This document shows positions 16,253 to 25,964 of a DNA stretch of 35,957 bases, one piece after another; position 1 is the stretch's first letter; each line of letters starts with the position of its first letter. This stretch comes from Draconibacterium orientale (GTDB taxonomy: Bacteria; Bacteroidota; Bacteroidia; Bacteroidales; UBA12170), in the NCBI GenBank assembly GCA_020718205.1, contig DYSN01000027.1, forward strand, positions 1 to 35,957, in the 5' to 3' direction. Below the pieces are notes generated by a model. The model was not told the DNA's origin and ran no database searches. It was given only the letters and a program-made list of their open reading frames with translations. The translations under genes were made by a program, and so were the position numbers.

Positions 16253-17479
16253 CTAATGATGTTCTTCGGCATGATGATGTTCTTCTACGGCCGAGCCAAA
16301 ATACAAAGCCGAAAGCAGTGTGAACACATAAGCTTGAATAAACGCTACCAAAAACTCCAGCAGCGACATAAATAACGAGAAGGCCACAGAAACAATACTT
16401 ACGCCGTAACCTGCCACGGGTGACATAGCTCCAAAAATGAAGATAAGACTCATGAACCCAAGCACTATAATGTGTCCGGCAGTAATATTGGCAAAGAGAC
16501 GGACCATGAGAACAAATGGCTTTGTAAACACTCCCATGACTTCGACAATGGGCATCAAAGGCACTGGAAACTTAAGCCACCAAGGCACTCCGGGGGTATT
16601 GAAAATGTGAACCCAGTAGTTTTTATTGGCACTCAAAGTAGTGATTACAAAAGTGAAGATGGCCAAAATACCTGTAACAGCAATATTGCCGGTTAAATTG
16701 GCTCCCCCGGGAATTATTGGGATGAGACCAAGCAAGTTGTTGAAGAAGATAAAGAAGAAAATGGTGAGTAAAAAAGGCACATATTTCTCATATTTTTTCT
16801 CGCCAATGGATGATTTGGCAATATCGTCGCGGATAAATATAATGAGTGGTTCAAATACACTTTGCATGCCTTTGGGAGACATTCCCTTTCTGGTGCGGTA
16901 GCTCTTAGCCACGCTTGCAAAAACCCAAATCATCAGTATGATGCTGAACCACAGGGCTATCACATTTTTAGTGATGCTAAAATCCAGCGGAAGTCCCGAT
17001 TCGGCAACTTCTTTTATTTCATGATTGGAAAGATAATGATAGGCATCTACATAGGCTATTTTGCCTTTGTGCGACCCATCTTCCATAATGGCGAGAGCAA
17101 AATCCACATCGGCGGTATGACCAACATCTTCTTTATGAATCATTTTACCGCTTTCATCGAAAAAGATAGGTGCTTTGTGATGTGTTTCGTGGTCGGTAAA
17201 TGCCGACGACATGAAAGTGAGGACTTTCCCCTCATGAAAAATTATTACCGGAAGTGGTACCGAAACATGTGAATGACCCCAGGTGAGGATATGCCATTCA
17301 TATGAATCTACCACGTGTTCAATAATCATCTTACCGGCATCGAACAATTCTTTGCTTTCTGTTGAACTGTGTTGGTCTTGTTCTTCGTGATGGTTATGGC
17401 CTTGTGCCATACCGGAATTCACGATGAATCCGCTAAGAACCGTGGCTAATAAAAAGAGTTTAATATGCTTCAAAATCAT
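16253..17479 (-). CDS. atpB: ATP synthase Fo subunit a, with N-terminal extension
   Basis: Subunit a is the stator channel for protons beside the c-ring. The 408-residue protein is much longer than the E. coli subunit (271). Residues 1-25 look like a cleavable signal (IKLFLLATVLSGFIVNSGMA), and a His-rich extra-cytoplasmic region follows (about 26-170). This form is known from Bacteroidota. The membrane core has the essential Arg in VRLFANITAGHIIVLGF and the C-terminal helices SLLEFLVAFIQAYVFTLLSA. The very C-terminus is His-rich (EEHHHAEEHH). It is the first operon gene; its leader is about 185 bases if the promoter at 17671-17702 is right. Confidence 0.95.
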   Translation of the reverse strand: MILKHIKLFLLATVLSGFIVNSGMAQGHNHHEEQDQHSSTESKELFDAGKMIIEHVVDSYEWHILTWGHSHVSVPLPVIIFHEGKVLTFMSSAFTDHETHHKAPIFFDESGKMIHKEDVGHTADVDFALAIMEDGSHKGKIAYVDAYHYLSNHEIKEVAESGLPLDFSITKNVIALWFSIILMIWVFASVAKSYRTRKGMSPKGMQSVFEPLIIFIRDDIAKSSIGEKKYEKYVPFLLTIFFFIFFNNLLGLIPIIPGGANLTGNIAVTGILAIFTFVITTLSANKNYWVHIFNTPGVPWWLKFPVPLMPIVEVMGVFTKPFVLMVRLFANITAGHIIVLGFMSLIFIFGAMSPVAGYGVSIVSVAFSLFMSLLEFLVAFIQAYVFTLLSALYFGSAVEEHHHAEEHH

Positions 17480-17664
17480 TAATTTAGATAAAAAAATACT
17501 CTATTTTGTTCAGGGTTATTTTTAACTTGTGCAATCTTACAAAAAAATCCGGCAAATTTTTGCAAAAAATTGGGATTTTGGTAAACTTTGTCCGAAATAA
17601 GCTACAAACCCTGTAAATTCTCAGTTTTTATGGAAAAATAGCATCGATAGGCGAATTTCTTTGC

Positions 17665-17699
17665 CTTGACCAAATATAAAGAAAGATTTTCTATTTTTG
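17665..17699 (+). promoter_or_regulatory. Candidate promoter of dnaX
   Basis: CTTG (17665-17668), a 23-base spacer and TATTTTTG (17692-17699). The last base is eight positions before the ATG at 17707, so the message would have a leader of only a few bases. It overlaps the divergent ATP synthase promoter. Confidence 0.5.
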
Positions 17700-17702
17700 C
17701 AA
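17671..17702 (-). promoter_or_regulatory. Candidate promoter of the ATP synthase operon
   Basis: The minus strand has TTG (17700-17702), a 21-base spacer and TATATTTG (17671-17678), an exact -7 match. The predicted start is near 17666. It lies inside the dnaX promoter on the opposite strand. Confidence 0.5.
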
Positions 17703-17706
17703 CCCT

Positions 17707-19563
17707 ATGGAAAACTTTATTGTTTCGGCCCGAAAATATCGCCCTGCTACCTTCGACACAGTTGTGGGTCAGAAAAGTATTACCAATACCCTGAAAAATG
17801 CCATCAAGACCAATCATTTGGCTCAGGCGTATTTGTTTACGGGTCCCCGGGGAGTGGGAAAAACAACCACCGCGCGAATTTTTGCCAAAACAATCAATTG
17901 CATGAACCTCGATACAGAGAACATTGAGGCCTGTAACCAATGTGAATCGTGTAAATCGTTTGCCACCAATTCATCCTTTAATATTTACGAGCTCGATGCG
18001 GCGTCAAACAATAGCGTGGACGATATTCGGCAGCTGGTTGAACAGGTGAGAATTCCCCCTCAGGTCGGGAAATTTAAAATTTATATCATCGACGAGGTTC
18101 ACATGCTTTCCAACCAGGCTTTCAATGCATTCCTTAAAACCCTGGAAGAACCGCCCTCTTATGTGAAGTTTATATTGGCCACCACCGAAAGGCATAAAAT
18201 CATTCCAACCATATTGTCGCGTTGTCAGGTTTTTAATTTTAACCGGATCATGGTTAAGGATATGGCCGAGCACCTGGGTTATGTAGCCTCTCGCGAAAAC
18301 GTTTTTGCCGACGAAGATTCTCTCCACCTGATTGCCGAGAAGGCCGATGGAGCCCTTAGAGATGCGCTTTCAATGTTCGATCAGCTGGTAAGTCTCACTT
18401 CGGGAAATCTCTTTTACAAACAAGTGGTCGAGAATTTGCATGTGCTCGATTTGGACTATTATTTCCGAATAACCAGCGAAATTTTAAAGGGGAATATTAG
18501 TACCGTGCTGGTTTTATTGAATCAGGTATTGGAAAAAGGATTCGACGGACAGCATTTTATCATTGGCCTGGGCGAACATTTGCGTAACCTCATGATAAGC
18601 CGCGATGCTTCCACCATTGAGCTCATGGATACTTCCTTAAATATTAAGGAAAAGTATAAAAATCAGGCACCTCTTTACGAGGTTGGATTTTTAATCAAAT
18701 GTCTCGATTTGAATAACCAATGCGATATCAACTACAGAACCAGCAATAACAAAAGACTTTTGTTAGAGATTACCCTCATGCAAATGTGTGGATTGGCCAA
18801 TGGGTTGTTGGAAAATGAAGGGGCTGAAAAAAAAAAGATTGAGCTAAAAAAAAATGATGTTCCTTTAGATTTACTGACTGAAAATCAGAGTGTTGATGTC
18901 TCTTTGGAGAGACCGCAAGCTCCAAATCCCCCAAAGACCAATGTATTAGCCAGTCCGGTTGTGGAAAAAATCCTGGATCAAACGCCACTAAAAACTGCGG
19001 AGCCATCTCCCGAAACCATTTCTACTCCACAGCCCCTTGAACCGAAAACGTCCGAAAAGCCCAAAGAAATCAATCCATCCAAATTTGGGAAGCCGAGCTT
19101 AGGGTCCACACGAAATTTAGGCTTCTCGCTGAATTTTGACGATGAAACTGATGTAAAACCCGAAGACGAAACCGCTTATATGGTTGGTAAGGAACACATT
19201 GTAACGCCAATTGACCAGGATTTGCTTCAGGAAATAATCCACGAGTTTATTCAGCAGCTTAACAATCAGCCCAGCCTTCAATCGGCATTGACCGACATGA
19301 AACCCGAGCTTCTCGAAAATTTTGTGATTGAATTTAAACTTTACAACGATGCTCAGCAAGCAGAGTTGATGAAGCATTTGGAGGGGCTGCTAAAGAAATT
19401 GCGTATCCGGCTGAATAATTATCATATTACCCTGAAAACCACTATTTTTGCCAGTAAAGAATTTAAGGCTAATGGAGCGGTGGAGCGGTTTAATTATTTC
19501 GCCGAAAAGAACCCCAATATACTTAAGCTCAAGGAGCAATTAAATTTAGAAATTGATAGTTAA
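17707..19563 (+). CDS. dnaX: DNA polymerase III subunit gamma/tau
   Basis: The clamp-loader motor subunit that loads the sliding clamp and links it to the polymerase and helicase. The 618-residue protein has Walker A GPRGVGKT (46-53), zinc-finger cysteines (Cys65, Cys76, Cys79, Cys82 in CNQCESC), the Walker B-type IIDEVHMLSNQAFNAFLKTL and the SRC motif in TILSRCQVFNFNR. After the clamp-loader collar (to about 365) there is a Pro/Lys-rich linker (about 390-470) and a C-terminal domain. The AAAAAAAAG and AAAAAAAAA tracts at 18827-18855 lie just after the collar, where some species make a short gamma form by frameshifting; this is only a possibility here. The gene is alone and divergent from the ATP synthase operon. 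Confidence 0.95.
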   Translation: MENFIVSARKYRPATFDTVVGQKSITNTLKNAIKTNHLAQAYLFTGPRGVGKTTTARIFAKTINCMNLDTENIEACNQCESCKSFATNSSFNIYELDAASNNSVDDIRQLVEQVRIPPQVGKFKIYIIDEVHMLSNQAFNAFLKTLEEPPSYVKFILATTERHKIIPTILSRCQVFNFNRIMVKDMAEHLGYVASRENVFADEDSLHLIAEKADGALRDALSMFDQLVSLTSGNLFYKQVVENLHVLDLDYYFRITSEILKGNISTVLVLLNQVLEKGFDGQHFIIGLGEHLRNLMISRDASTIELMDTSLNIKEKYKNQAPLYEVGFLIKCLDLNNQCDINYRTSNNKRLLLEITLMQMCGLANGLLENEGAEKKKIELKKNDVPLDLLTENQSVDVSLERPQAPNPPKTNVLASPVVEKILDQTPLKTAEPSPETISTPQPLEPKTSEKPKEINPSKFGKPSLGSTRNLGFSLNFDDETDVKPEDETAYMVGKEHIVTPIDQDLLQEIIHEFIQQLNNQPSLQSALTDMKPELLENFVIEFKLYNDAQQAELMKHLEGLLKKLRIRLNNYHITLKTTIFASKEFKANGAVERFNYFAEKNPNILKLKEQLNLEIDS

Positions 19564-19634
19564 ATTATTGAAACACACAAACAATAGATATTTGAAAACC
19601 ACAAATTTATTGTTAAACCCTAATCAAACAAAAA

Positions 19635-21680
19635 ATGAAATTTAAATTAAAAGTATTCGTTTGGAGCATTGCTCTTGGTGGGGCATTGGTATCGTGCCGG
19701 CAAAAACCCGCCGAAACCACAAAAAAAGTTGCCGTTAAAGCGGTCGATACTAATTATATGGATCAAAGTGTGAAACCCGGCGACGATTTTTTCAAATATT
19801 CCAGTGGAGGCTGGATTGCCAGTCATCCCATTCCAGCTGATAAAACCGAGTATGGCTCGTTTACTGTGCTGATGGACGAAAACCAAAAGCAATTGAAAAG
19901 TCTCATTCTCGAGGCAGCAGAATCAAAAGCAGCGTCTGGAACAGTAGCACAGAAAATTGGAAATTTTTATTCCAGCGGTATGGATACTGTGGGAATCGAT
20001 AAAAAAGGTATAGAGCCCATTATGGCCGATTTAGATGCCATCGATGCATTGAAATCGAACGATGAGATTTTGGCTCAGGTGGCCAATATGCAAAAAAGAG
20101 GCATGTATCCACTCTTTTACTTCTTTGGTTCTCAAGACGATAGAAACAGCGAAATGGTAATTGCAAACTTCTATCAGGCAGGTATTGGATTGCCCGAGCG
20201 TGATTATTATTTCAATGCTGCAACCGCCGAAATAAGAGATACTTATGTAAAGCATATGGAGAAAATGCTGGTTTTGGCCAAATACGATTCTGTTACAGCT
20301 CAGGCAGTTGCACAACAGGTTTTTCTGTTCGAAACCCGTCTGGCCAAGGCTTCTTTAACAATGCTCGAGAACCGCGATCCTTTCAAAACCTATAATAAAA
20401 TGAGTTTGACAGAGCTTCAGAAAATGGCTCCTGAGGCTGATTGGTCATCATATTTTACCGCTTTAGGACTTCCAAATCCGGGCGATATCAACGTTCGCCA
20501 AACTGCTTTTATTCAGGAAGTGGCTAAAATGGTGAAAGAAGAAGCATTGGAAACCTGGAAAAACTATTTGAAATGGAATGTAATCAATGGTTCAGCCAAT
20601 TATTTGAGTTCCGATTTGGAAAGAACAGACTTTGAGTTCTATGAGCAATATTTGAGTGGACAAAAAGAACAACGTCCCCGTTGGAAGAGAGTTTTGAGCA
20701 CCACAAGCTCAGCCCTGGGCGAAGCCATAGGCAAGCTTTATGTAGAAAAATTCTTTCCCCCACAAGCTAAAGAACGGATGATAAATCTGGTATCTAATCT
20801 CAGAACTTCGCTCGGAAACAGAATCGATCAATTGGAATGGATGACCGATAGCACCAAAGCTTTAGCCCACGAAAAACTTAATGCCATTAATGTGAAGGTT
20901 GGTTATCCTGATAAATGGCTCGACTATAGTCCGTTACAAATAACTCCGGACGATTATTATGCCAATATCCGCAATGCCAAAGTCTTTATGTTTAATACCG
21001 AGCTTGCTAAAATTGGTAAACCATACGACCGCTCCGAATGGGGAATGACTCCTCAGACAGTAAACGCCTATTACAGCCCCAATGCCAACGAAATCGTTTT
21101 CCCCGCCGCTATTCTGCAACCCCCTTTCTTCTTTATGGATGAAGATGATGCTGTAAATTATGGCGCTATTGGGGTAGTAATCGGACATGAAATGACTCAT
21201 GGTTTCGACGATCAGGGAAGAAACTACGATAAAAATGGAAATCTGACCAACTGGTGGGCCGAAGCTGATGCAAATGCATTTCTGGAGAAGTCAAAAATAA
21301 TTGTGAATCAGTATAATAAATATATTGAGTTGGATAGTTTGAATGTGGATGGCGAATTGACATTAGGAGAAAATATTGCCGATTTTGGTGGATTAAATAT
21401 CTCCTGGGATGCTTTTCAACAGACCGCTCAAGCCAAAACTACCGATAAGATTGATGGTTTTACTCCGCAACAACGTTTCTTTTTATCCTATGCAGGGGTT
21501 TGGAGACAAAATATCATGGATAAGGAATTGGCTCGTCAGCTCAAAGAAGATGTTCATAGCCCCGGCGATGCCCGCGTTAATGTGCCTTTGTACAATATGC
21601 AGGTTTTCTACGATGCTTTTGGCATTACTCCCGACGACAAGCGATATATTGCTCCGGCAGAAAGAGCCATTATCTGGTAA
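19635..21680 (+). CDS. M13-family metallopeptidase (neprilysin/PepO-like) lipoprotein
   Basis: A zinc endopeptidase predicted to sit in the periplasm or outer membrane and to cut short peptides. The 681 residues start with a lipoprotein signal (FVWSIALGGALVSCRQKPAE, lipobox ending at the Cys). The M13 N-terminal domain follows (SVKPGDDFFKYSSGGWIASH). The zinc site is HEMTH (518-522) in VVIGHEMTHGFDDQGRNYD, with the third ligand Glu579 and Asp583 in GENIADFGGL. NAYYSPNANEIVFPAAILQP is also typical. The C-terminal Trp (ERAIIW) matches the family's conserved ending. It has full family length. It is convergent with the mevalonate genes across a perfect palindrome. Confidence 0.95.
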   Translation: MKFKLKVFVWSIALGGALVSCRQKPAETTKKVAVKAVDTNYMDQSVKPGDDFFKYSSGGWIASHPIPADKTEYGSFTVLMDENQKQLKSLILEAAESKAASGTVAQKIGNFYSSGMDTVGIDKKGIEPIMADLDAIDALKSNDEILAQVANMQKRGMYPLFYFFGSQDDRNSEMVIANFYQAGIGLPERDYYFNAATAEIRDTYVKHMEKMLVLAKYDSVTAQAVAQQVFLFETRLAKASLTMLENRDPFKTYNKMSLTELQKMAPEADWSSYFTALGLPNPGDINVRQTAFIQEVAKMVKEEALETWKNYLKWNVINGSANYLSSDLERTDFEFYEQYLSGQKEQRPRWKRVLSTTSSALGEAIGKLYVEKFFPPQAKERMINLVSNLRTSLGNRIDQLEWMTDSTKALAHEKLNAINVKVGYPDKWLDYSPLQITPDDYYANIRNAKVFMFNTELAKIGKPYDRSEWGMTPQTVNAYYSPNANEIVFPAAILQPPFFFMDEDDAVNYGAIGVVIGHEMTHGFDDQGRNYDKNGNLTNWWAEADANAFLEKSKIIVNQYNKYIELDSLNVDGELTLGENIADFGGLNISWDAFQQTAQAKTTDKIDGFTPQQRFFLSYAGVWRQNIMDKELARQLKEDVHSPGDARVNVPLYNMQVFYDAFGITPDDKRYIAPAERAIIW

Positions 21681-21699
21681 GAGTTGGTGGATTAAACAG

Positions 21700-21738
21700 G
21701 AAAGCAGATGTATTCATGAATACATCTGCTTTCTTTTT
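21700..21738. terminator. Bidirectional terminator, perfect 34-bp palindrome
   Basis: Positions 21700-21733 are a perfect palindrome with 17-base arms and no spacer (left arm GAAAGCAGATGTATTCA). On the plus strand it is followed by TTTTTA, giving a good terminator for the peptidase gene. On the minus strand the tail is less T-rich but the hairpin should also end the mevalonate operon. Confidence 0.85.
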
Positions 21739-21755
21739 ATACAAGTGGTTGAAAT

Positions 21756-22721
21756 TTAGCTGTTTCTGTAAACTGGAATGATTTCAACGCCTTTCTCGGC
21801 CAGGGTAGTGCGGGCTTTGGAGTAATCCTGTGCAAATCCGAGCATAAATCCACCGCCCCCCGATCCGCAAAGCTTCATATTATAATCGCCTGTAGACAAT
21901 CCCAATGCCCAGATATAGCGAATGCCATCGGGTATCATCCGCTGAAAATGCTCAAACTGCAACGCGCTCAAATGTTTCAGCGATTCAAAAAACCTGATTC
22001 CGTGGCCATGAAGCAACGATTCGATACATTGGTTATTGGTGGGAATAAATTCCTCGTCAATCATTCGTTTATAGGCAGGCTCGGAGTATTGCTCCAGAAA
22101 ATGCTTTACAAGGGGCGCCGTCTTACCTGGCTTTCCGCTGTTGATGAGAAAAATAGCGCCTCCTTTATCAAATTTATTCCGGGGGATGGCTACGGTAATA
22201 ATTTCTGCCGGGTTTTTAATGAGTAGAGGGTATTGAATATAGCAGTTGAGCGGGTCGAGTCCGGAAGACTTTCCATGGAAATAGGCCTCCATCTGACTAA
22301 ATATTTCCTTGAGGCGCAAAACGCTTTTAAAACTCAGCCGGCGGTCGCTCTTAATTTTTTCTTCGGCATATTTGCTGTAGATAGCCGCCACCAAAGCACC
22401 ACTGCTACCAATACCATAACCCTGCGGAATGGTGCTTTCGAAGTACATCCCCTTTTCTATATCCCGCTGGAATTTGTCGAGGTCGAGCAGCCACGACTGA
22501 TCCTGATTTTTCTTCAATTCCACCAAATGCTGTGCATATTCGCGCAACGATTGATTGCTTTCGAGCGCCCATTCAAAATCGGTGTATTTGTATTTACTTA
22601 TGAAGCTTAGCTCTCCTTTGAAATGGGTATAGGGAATGGTGAGTGCCATGGAATTGAAAATAACCCCATACTCGCCAAAGAGTAGTATTTTTCCGTAGAA
22701 GACTTCGTTTTTCTGAGACAT
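21756..22721 (-). CDS. Mevalonate kinase-type GHMP kinase
   Basis: A small-molecule kinase of the GHMP superfamily, expected to phosphorylate mevalonate in isoprenoid synthesis. The 321 residues have the N-terminal motif KILLFGEYGVIFNSMALTIP, the ATP-binding loop PQGYGIGSSGALVAAIYSKY (motif PxxxGSSGA-like) and the C-terminal motif KLCGSGGGGFMLGF. Its start codon overlaps the mvaD stop as TAATG, so translation is coupled. The pairing with mvaD fixes the pathway, but the sequence alone does not exclude phosphomevalonate kinase. Remaining pathway genes (HMG-CoA synthase and reductase) are not in the window. Confidence 0.82.
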   Translation of the reverse strand: MSQKNEVFYGKILLFGEYGVIFNSMALTIPYTHFKGELSFISKYKYTDFEWALESNQSLREYAQHLVELKKNQDQSWLLDLDKFQRDIEKGMYFESTIPQGYGIGSSGALVAAIYSKYAEEKIKSDRRLSFKSVLRLKEIFSQMEAYFHGKSSGLDPLNCYIQYPLLIKNPAEIITVAIPRNKFDKGGAIFLINSGKPGKTAPLVKHFLEQYSEPAYKRMIDEEFIPTNNQCIESLLHGHGIRFFESLKHLSALQFEHFQRMIPDGIRYIWALGLSTGDYNMKLCGSGGGGFMLGFAQDYSKARTTLAEKGVEIIPVYRNS

Positions 22722-23806
22722 TATTTTATCTTTTTGGGTCCAACACCAATTTTATCATAAATAATTTGATGATTGAAACACAGTGGTTTAAGTTCTTTTT
22801 CGATAAATTGTACGATTTCCAGCTCATTCTCATTTCCATAAACTACATGCACATTGGGGCCGGCATCGAGGGTAAAGCCGATAAAATACCCTGTATTTTG
22901 ACGGAATTCCTTAATGCGTTCCAGTATTTGCAGCGTCTGTGGTTTCATGAGAATAAACCAGGGGTTGCCCGACATCATGAGTGCATGAAGGCTGAGGGCT
23001 TCGTTTTCAAGAATTCTGATAAACTCCTGAATATGACCATCTTTAATTGCTAAAACCACCGCTGACAAATTTTTGCTTGCTTGATTCATACGGTCATCGG
23101 CATAAGGATGTTGATCCATTAAACTGTGTCCGGCGCTGCTACTTACAGATTTAACTCCCCGGTCAACGATGAGAATGGCGTCGTTAAGTTGTTGAAAAAC
23201 AGGATGTATTTCGTTGGTAAAAGCTATTGCATATTTGTTTTCAGTGAGTTCGCTCACCGATTTTGCGGCTCCCCAAATGGAATATCCCCCAAATACCGAG
23301 CGAGCAGCACTTCCGCTACCCATTCGGGCTAGATAGCTGGCTTTGGTGAAAAAATCAAAATCGGACAATTGGGGCTGGAAAATCTGTTTCTCCATATCAA
23401 CCAGACATAGAGCCAGGGCACTGAATGCCGACGCCGATGAGGCTATTCCGGTGCTGTGAGGGAAACTGTTTTTTGTATCAATGGTAATATCTAACTGATG
23501 TAAATAGGGATAGATGGCACTCAATCCGCTGAAATATTTCCAGATTCTGTTAGCAAAGACAGGGTTTTCCTGGTTTTCAAAATAAAACTGCCATTTTGGT
23601 TCGCCCTTGGTAAACTTAAATTGAAGCGAAGTTTCTGTAAACGATTCGGTGAGCGACATGCTCAGGCTGGCATTTTTTGGCAATTGATGCCCGTATTTTC
23701 CCCAATACTTGATGAATGCGATATTGCTGGGGCTTCTCCAAACAACTTCTCCGGCCAGATTTTGGTCGGTAATCAACAGGCCCGGGTTTTCATAATGGTC
23801 TTTCAA
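22721..23806 (-). CDS. mvaD: Diphosphomevalonate decarboxylase
   Basis: Converts mevalonate diphosphate to isopentenyl diphosphate with ATP, the last step of the mevalonate route. The 361-residue protein has the signature SPSNIAFIKYWGKYGHQLPK, the ATP loop in HSTGIASSASAFSALALC, the substrate loop GSGSAARSVFGGYSIWG and the catalytic Asp in FTLDAGPNVHVVY. Family members often have Cys where this one has Ala in GSGSACRS; here it reads GSGSAARS. The start appears to be TTG at 23806: it is the only usable codon that gives the normal 20-25 residues before the signature, and a -7 element lies just upstream. The stop overlaps the kinase start. Confidence 0.92.
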   Translation of the reverse strand: MKDHYENPGLLITDQNLAGEVVWRSPSNIAFIKYWGKYGHQLPKNASLSMSLTESFTETSLQFKFTKGEPKWQFYFENQENPVFANRIWKYFSGLSAIYPYLHQLDITIDTKNSFPHSTGIASSASAFSALALCLVDMEKQIFQPQLSDFDFFTKASYLARMGSGSAARSVFGGYSIWGAAKSVSELTENKYAIAFTNEIHPVFQQLNDAILIVDRGVKSVSSSAGHSLMDQHPYADDRMNQASKNLSAVVLAIKDGHIQEFIRILENEALSLHALMMSGNPWFILMKPQTLQILERIKEFRQNTGYFIGFTLDAGPNVHVVYGNENELEIVQFIEKELKPLCFNHQIIYDKIGVGPKKIK

Positions 23807-23822
23807 AACGATTTTTTTATGG

Positions 23823-23830
23823 CAAAAGTA
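23823..23830 (-). promoter_or_regulatory. -7 element of the mvaD-mevalonate kinase operon
   Basis: The minus strand reads TACTTTTG, an exact TAnnTTTG match. Its last base is 17 positions before the TTG start at 23806, which supports both that start and transcription independent of parE. No -33 box is clear. Confidence 0.5.
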
Positions 23831-23915
23831 TGATATTTATCTTTTTATCGGCTCCGCAGCTTTCAAACATCAATAGTCAGTGCATTTTCCATGGAATTCT
23901 TGCCGATCGTTTATA

Positions 23916-25766
23916 TTAAGAAATTTCATCCATAGCCAGCTCTTCCTCATCAATTTTCAGGTTATCGATGATAAAATCCTGCCGCTCGGGGGTGTTTTTT
24001 CCCATATAAAATTCGAGAAGTTTGTTCACAGCCGAATCCTTTTTCAAAATAACAGGATCGAGCCTTATATCATTGCCAATGAAGTGTTTAAACTCATCGG
24101 GGCTTATTTCTCCCAGACCTTTAAACCGGGTAATTTCAGGTTTTCCTTTCAGCTTCTCTATGGCTTTTAGTTTCTCGTCGTGCGAGTAGCAATAGTAGGT
24201 AGTCGATTTGTTCCTAACCCTGAACAGGGGGGTTTGTAAAATATACAAATGCCCTCGCTTAATAAGGTCGGGGTAAAACTGAAGGAAGAAAGTGAGCAAA
24301 AGCAGCCTGATATGCATTCCGTCCACATCGGCATCGGTGGCAATAACTATGTAGTTATAGCGCAGATTGTCAATCTCTTCGTCAATATTGAGTGCAGCCT
24401 GAAGCAGGTTAAACTCTTCGTTCTGATAAACGATTTTTTTGCTCAAACCATAGCTGTTCAGTGGTTTTCCTTTGAGACTGAAAACAGCCTGGGTATTCAC
24501 ATCGCGCGATTTGGTGATGGAGCCGCTGGCCGAATCGCCTTCGGTGATGAACAGCGTGGATTCCAGTTTGCGCTCGTCGTTAGCGGTGAGGTGAATGCGA
24601 CAATCGCGGAGTTTCTTGTTGTGAAGGCTGGTTTTTTTTGCAGAATCTTTAACGAGTTTTTTAATCCCCGCCATTTCCTTGCGCTCCTTCATGTTGAGAA
24701 GGATTTTATTGAGAAGCGCTTCGGCAGTTTCCGGATTTTTATGCAGGAAATTATCTAAATTCTGGGTAACCATATCGGTAATGAAAGTCCGGACGGTGCG
24801 GCCATCGGGTTCCATAAACTGGCTGCCAAGCTTGGTTTTGGTTTGCGATTCAAAAACCGGCTCCTGAACTTTTATACTGAGCGCTGCAACAATAGAAGTG
24901 CGGATATCGGCGGGTTCAAAATTCTTATTGTAAAACTCTCTGATGGTTTTAACAATGCTTTCGCGAAAAGCCTGTTGATGTGTTCCTCCCTGTGTGGTAT
25001 TTTGACCGTTTACAAAAGAATAATACTCTTCGCCATACTGTTTGGAGTGGGTGAAGGCAAACTCAAAATCCTCGGCTTTCAGATGAATAATAGGATAGCA
25101 AATGGAAGTATCTATTTCATTTTGAAGCAAATCGAGAAGTCCGTTTTTGGCAATGAACCGGCTTCCGTTGAAATATAAAGTAAGGCCATTGTTGAGATAG
25201 GCATAGTTCCACAGCATTTTTTCAATGTAATCTGTCAGGAAGTGGAAATTGCCAAAGATTTTGTTGTCGGGGATAAAGGTAATTTTGGTGCCCTGTTTTT
25301 CCTCCGAGTTCACTATATCGTCATCTTCAACCAGCTCGCCGCGATGAAACACAGAAGTTTTGGATTTGCCTTCTCTGATGGATTGAACTTCGAAATAAGA
25401 AGACATGGCATTTACGGCTTTGGAACCAACGCCATTGAGCCCCACAGCTTTTTTAAAAACGTTGCTGTCGTATTTGGCGCCGGTGTTAATTTTCGAAACG
25501 CAGGCATTCACCATTCCCAGCGGAATTCCACGGCCATGATCGCGAACTGTAACTTTATGGTCCTGAATATCAATCTCAATCGATTTCCCATTTCCCATCA
25601 CAAACTCATCGATGGAATTGTCGATAATTTCCTTTAAAAGCACATAAATACCATCGTCAGGGGCAGAACCATCGCCCAATTTGCCAATATACATACCCGG
25701 TCGCAACCGAATATGTTCTTTCCAATCCAGCGATTTTATTGATGATTCATTATAGTTTTCGCTCAT
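23916..25766 (-). CDS. parE: DNA topoisomerase IV subunit B
   Basis: ATPase subunit of topoisomerase IV, which decatenates daughter chromosomes. The ATG at 25766 (MSENYNESS) is chosen over the upstream in-frame start at 25796, because the -7 element lies between them. The protein is 616 residues. It has the GHKL ATPase motifs ([15 protein letters not shown] with the Asn/Glu, [26 protein letters not shown]). The TOPRIM domain follows with EGDSASG and [16 protein letters not shown], and the C-terminal [12 protein letters not shown]. The GyrB family is excluded only by length and overall look (GyrB usually has extra segments), so ParE is the better call. parC, which often follows parE in Bacteroidota, is not adjacent; mvaD is. 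Confidence 0.9.
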   Translation of the reverse strand: MSENYNESSIKSLDWKEHIRLRPGMYIGKLGDGSAPDDGIYVLLKEIIDNSIDEFVMGNGKSIEIDIQDHKVTVRDHGRGIPLGMVNACVSKINTGAKYDSNVFKKAVGLNGVGSKAVNAMSSYFEVQSIREGKSKTSVFHRGELVEDDDIVNSEEKQGTKITFIPDNKIFGNFHFLTDYIEKMLWNYAYLNNGLTLYFNGSRFIAKNGLLDLLQNEIDTSICYPIIHLKAEDFEFAFTHSKQYGEEYYSFVNGQNTTQGGTHQQAFRESIVKTIREFYNKNFEPADIRTSIVAALSIKVQEPVFESQTKTKLGSQFMEPDGRTVRTFITDMVTQNLDNFLHKNPETAEALLNKILLNMKERKEMAGIKKLVKDSAKKTSLHNKKLRDCRIHLTANDERKLESTLFITEGDSASGSITKSRDVNTQAVFSLKGKPLNSYGLSKKIVYQNEEFNLLQAALNIDEEIDNLRYNYIVIATDADVDGMHIRLLLLTFFLQFYPDLIKRGHLYILQTPLFRVRNKSTTYYCYSHDEKLKAIEKLKGKPEITRFKGLGEISPDEFKHFIGNDIRLDPVILKKDSAVNKLLEFYMGKNTPERQDFIIDNLKIDEEELAMDEIS

Positions 25767-25782
25767 GCCAAAATTTTGTGAG

Positions 25783-25790
25783 CAAAGGTA
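25783..25790 (-). promoter_or_regulatory. -7 element of parE
   Basis: The minus strand reads TACCTTTG, an exact match. The predicted start near 25778 leaves about 12 bases before the ATG at 25766. Confidence 0.5.
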
Positions 25791-25964
25791 GAGCAAACCT
25801 TTCTAAACACTTCCTATGCCAACAAAAACTTACAAACAGAAACTGTTGAAAACGAAATATTACAGCCGGAATTTTAGGTTTTTTTCAATGCGATTCCCAT
25901 TGGTTTTGCTAAAAATTAGCAAAAGGATTCGAAAATATTTCATGCGGATTTGTTTGGATTGCAT

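Noticed and set aside
21700-21733. The perfect palindrome as a recombination or attachment site
   Set aside because: It lies between two convergent genes and is followed by a T run, which fits a terminator; no integrase or flanking duplication is seen.
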